Below are positions 5,305 to 5,501 of a stretch of 5,501 bases of DNA, one piece after another. Every line of letters starts with the position of its first letter. The first letter of the stretch is position 1. The notes beneath the pieces are model-generated. The model was not told the DNA's origin. It made no database searches and saw only the letters and a program-made list of their open reading frames with translations. The translations under genes were made by a program, and so were the position numbers. Where the stretch lies: NCBI GenBank assembly GCA_015067125.1, contig SVNB01000102.1:1-5501 (forward strand), in the 5' to 3' direction. This stretch comes from Oscillospiraceae bacterium. Its GTDB lineage: Bacteria > Bacillota > Clostridia > Oscillospirales > Ruminococcaceae.

Positions 5305-5501
5305 ACACGGCGTCATCGAGCATCATGCGGCGTTCAAGCTCGTCCAGATCAAAGGAAGGCTTTTCCGCTTCGGCGGTTTTTATGTTTTCCGCGGCGGCTT
5401 CTGCCGGGGTTTTATAGCCTTTTTGGTGCCAGCTGAGCAGCAGTTTGTTTATATAGGCAAAAGAAAATTTTGCGATTTTTTCTATACATTTTTCGTATGC
5501 A
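5300..5501 (-). CDS. DnaD-domain replication protein, C-terminal part (cut by window edge)
   Basis: The last 66 residues of a protein entering from the right edge. The segment KFSFAYINKLLLSWHQKGYK matches the closing helix of the DnaD/DnaB-type domain (DnaB_2 family), with its conserved Tyr-Ile-x-x-x-Leu-x-x-Trp pattern followed by GYKTP. After it come a low-complexity Ala/Glu-rich linker and a terminal DLDELERR helix ending in LDDAVF, a common tail in Firmicutes DnaD-like proteins. These proteins bind and remodel DNA and help recruit the helicase-loader complex. The helicase loader gene follows 77 bp downstream on the same strand, which supports the assignment. The N-terminus and exact subfamily (DnaD, DnaB or a paralogue) are outside the window. 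Confidence 0.85.
   Translation of the reverse strand, partial: AYEKCIEKIAKFSFAYINKLLLSWHQKGYKTPAEAAAENIKTAEAEKPSFDLDELERRMMLDDAVF

Overview
The window looks like core chromosome from a low-to-moderate-GC Firmicute, most likely class Clostridia (an Oscillospiraceae-like or uncultured gut lineage is my best guess). The evidence is a DnaD-type replication protein next to a DnaI-type zinc-finger helicase loader, which is a Firmicutes primosome arrangement. Strong GGAGG-type Shine-Dalgarno sequences and AT-rich consensus promoters with compact gene spacing fit the same assignment. No mobile element, CRISPR array, tRNA or rRNA gene was seen, and I found no convincing new multi-gene system. The interest lies in gene regulation.

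Layout, left to right. Positions 1-66 hold the last 21 codons of an unidentified plus-strand gene, whose stop codon lies inside a perfect hairpin. A terminator-like hairpin and a near-consensus sigma-A promoter follow. Next comes prfB (277-1413, +), encoding peptide chain release factor 2. It is read in one continuous frame, so the programmed +1 frameshift found in many prfB genes is absent. A GC-rich palindrome with a T-run separates prfB from a YjjG/YfnB-like HAD phosphatase gene (1457-2128, +). A strong two-way terminator closes that block.

The centre is a divergent pair: a short-chain dehydrogenase/reductase (2201-2989, -) and a TetR-family repressor (3117-3671, +). Their 127-bp spacer carries a 7-2-7 inverted repeat midway between two facing promoter-like sequences, so one repressor dimer could plausibly shut off both genes. 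The pair is bracketed by two-way terminators and reads as a self-contained regulated cassette.

The right part is a minus-strand run: the C-terminal end of a DnaD-domain protein (5300-5501, cut by the window edge), a DnaI/DnaC-like AAA+ helicase loader (4245-5222) and a GNAT acetyltransferase (3718-4224). The loader and the acetyltransferase are 20 bp apart and very probably co-transcribed. The DnaD-like protein and the loader would act together in placing the replicative helicase on DNA. The acetyltransferase has no obvious functional link and may simply ride on the operon.
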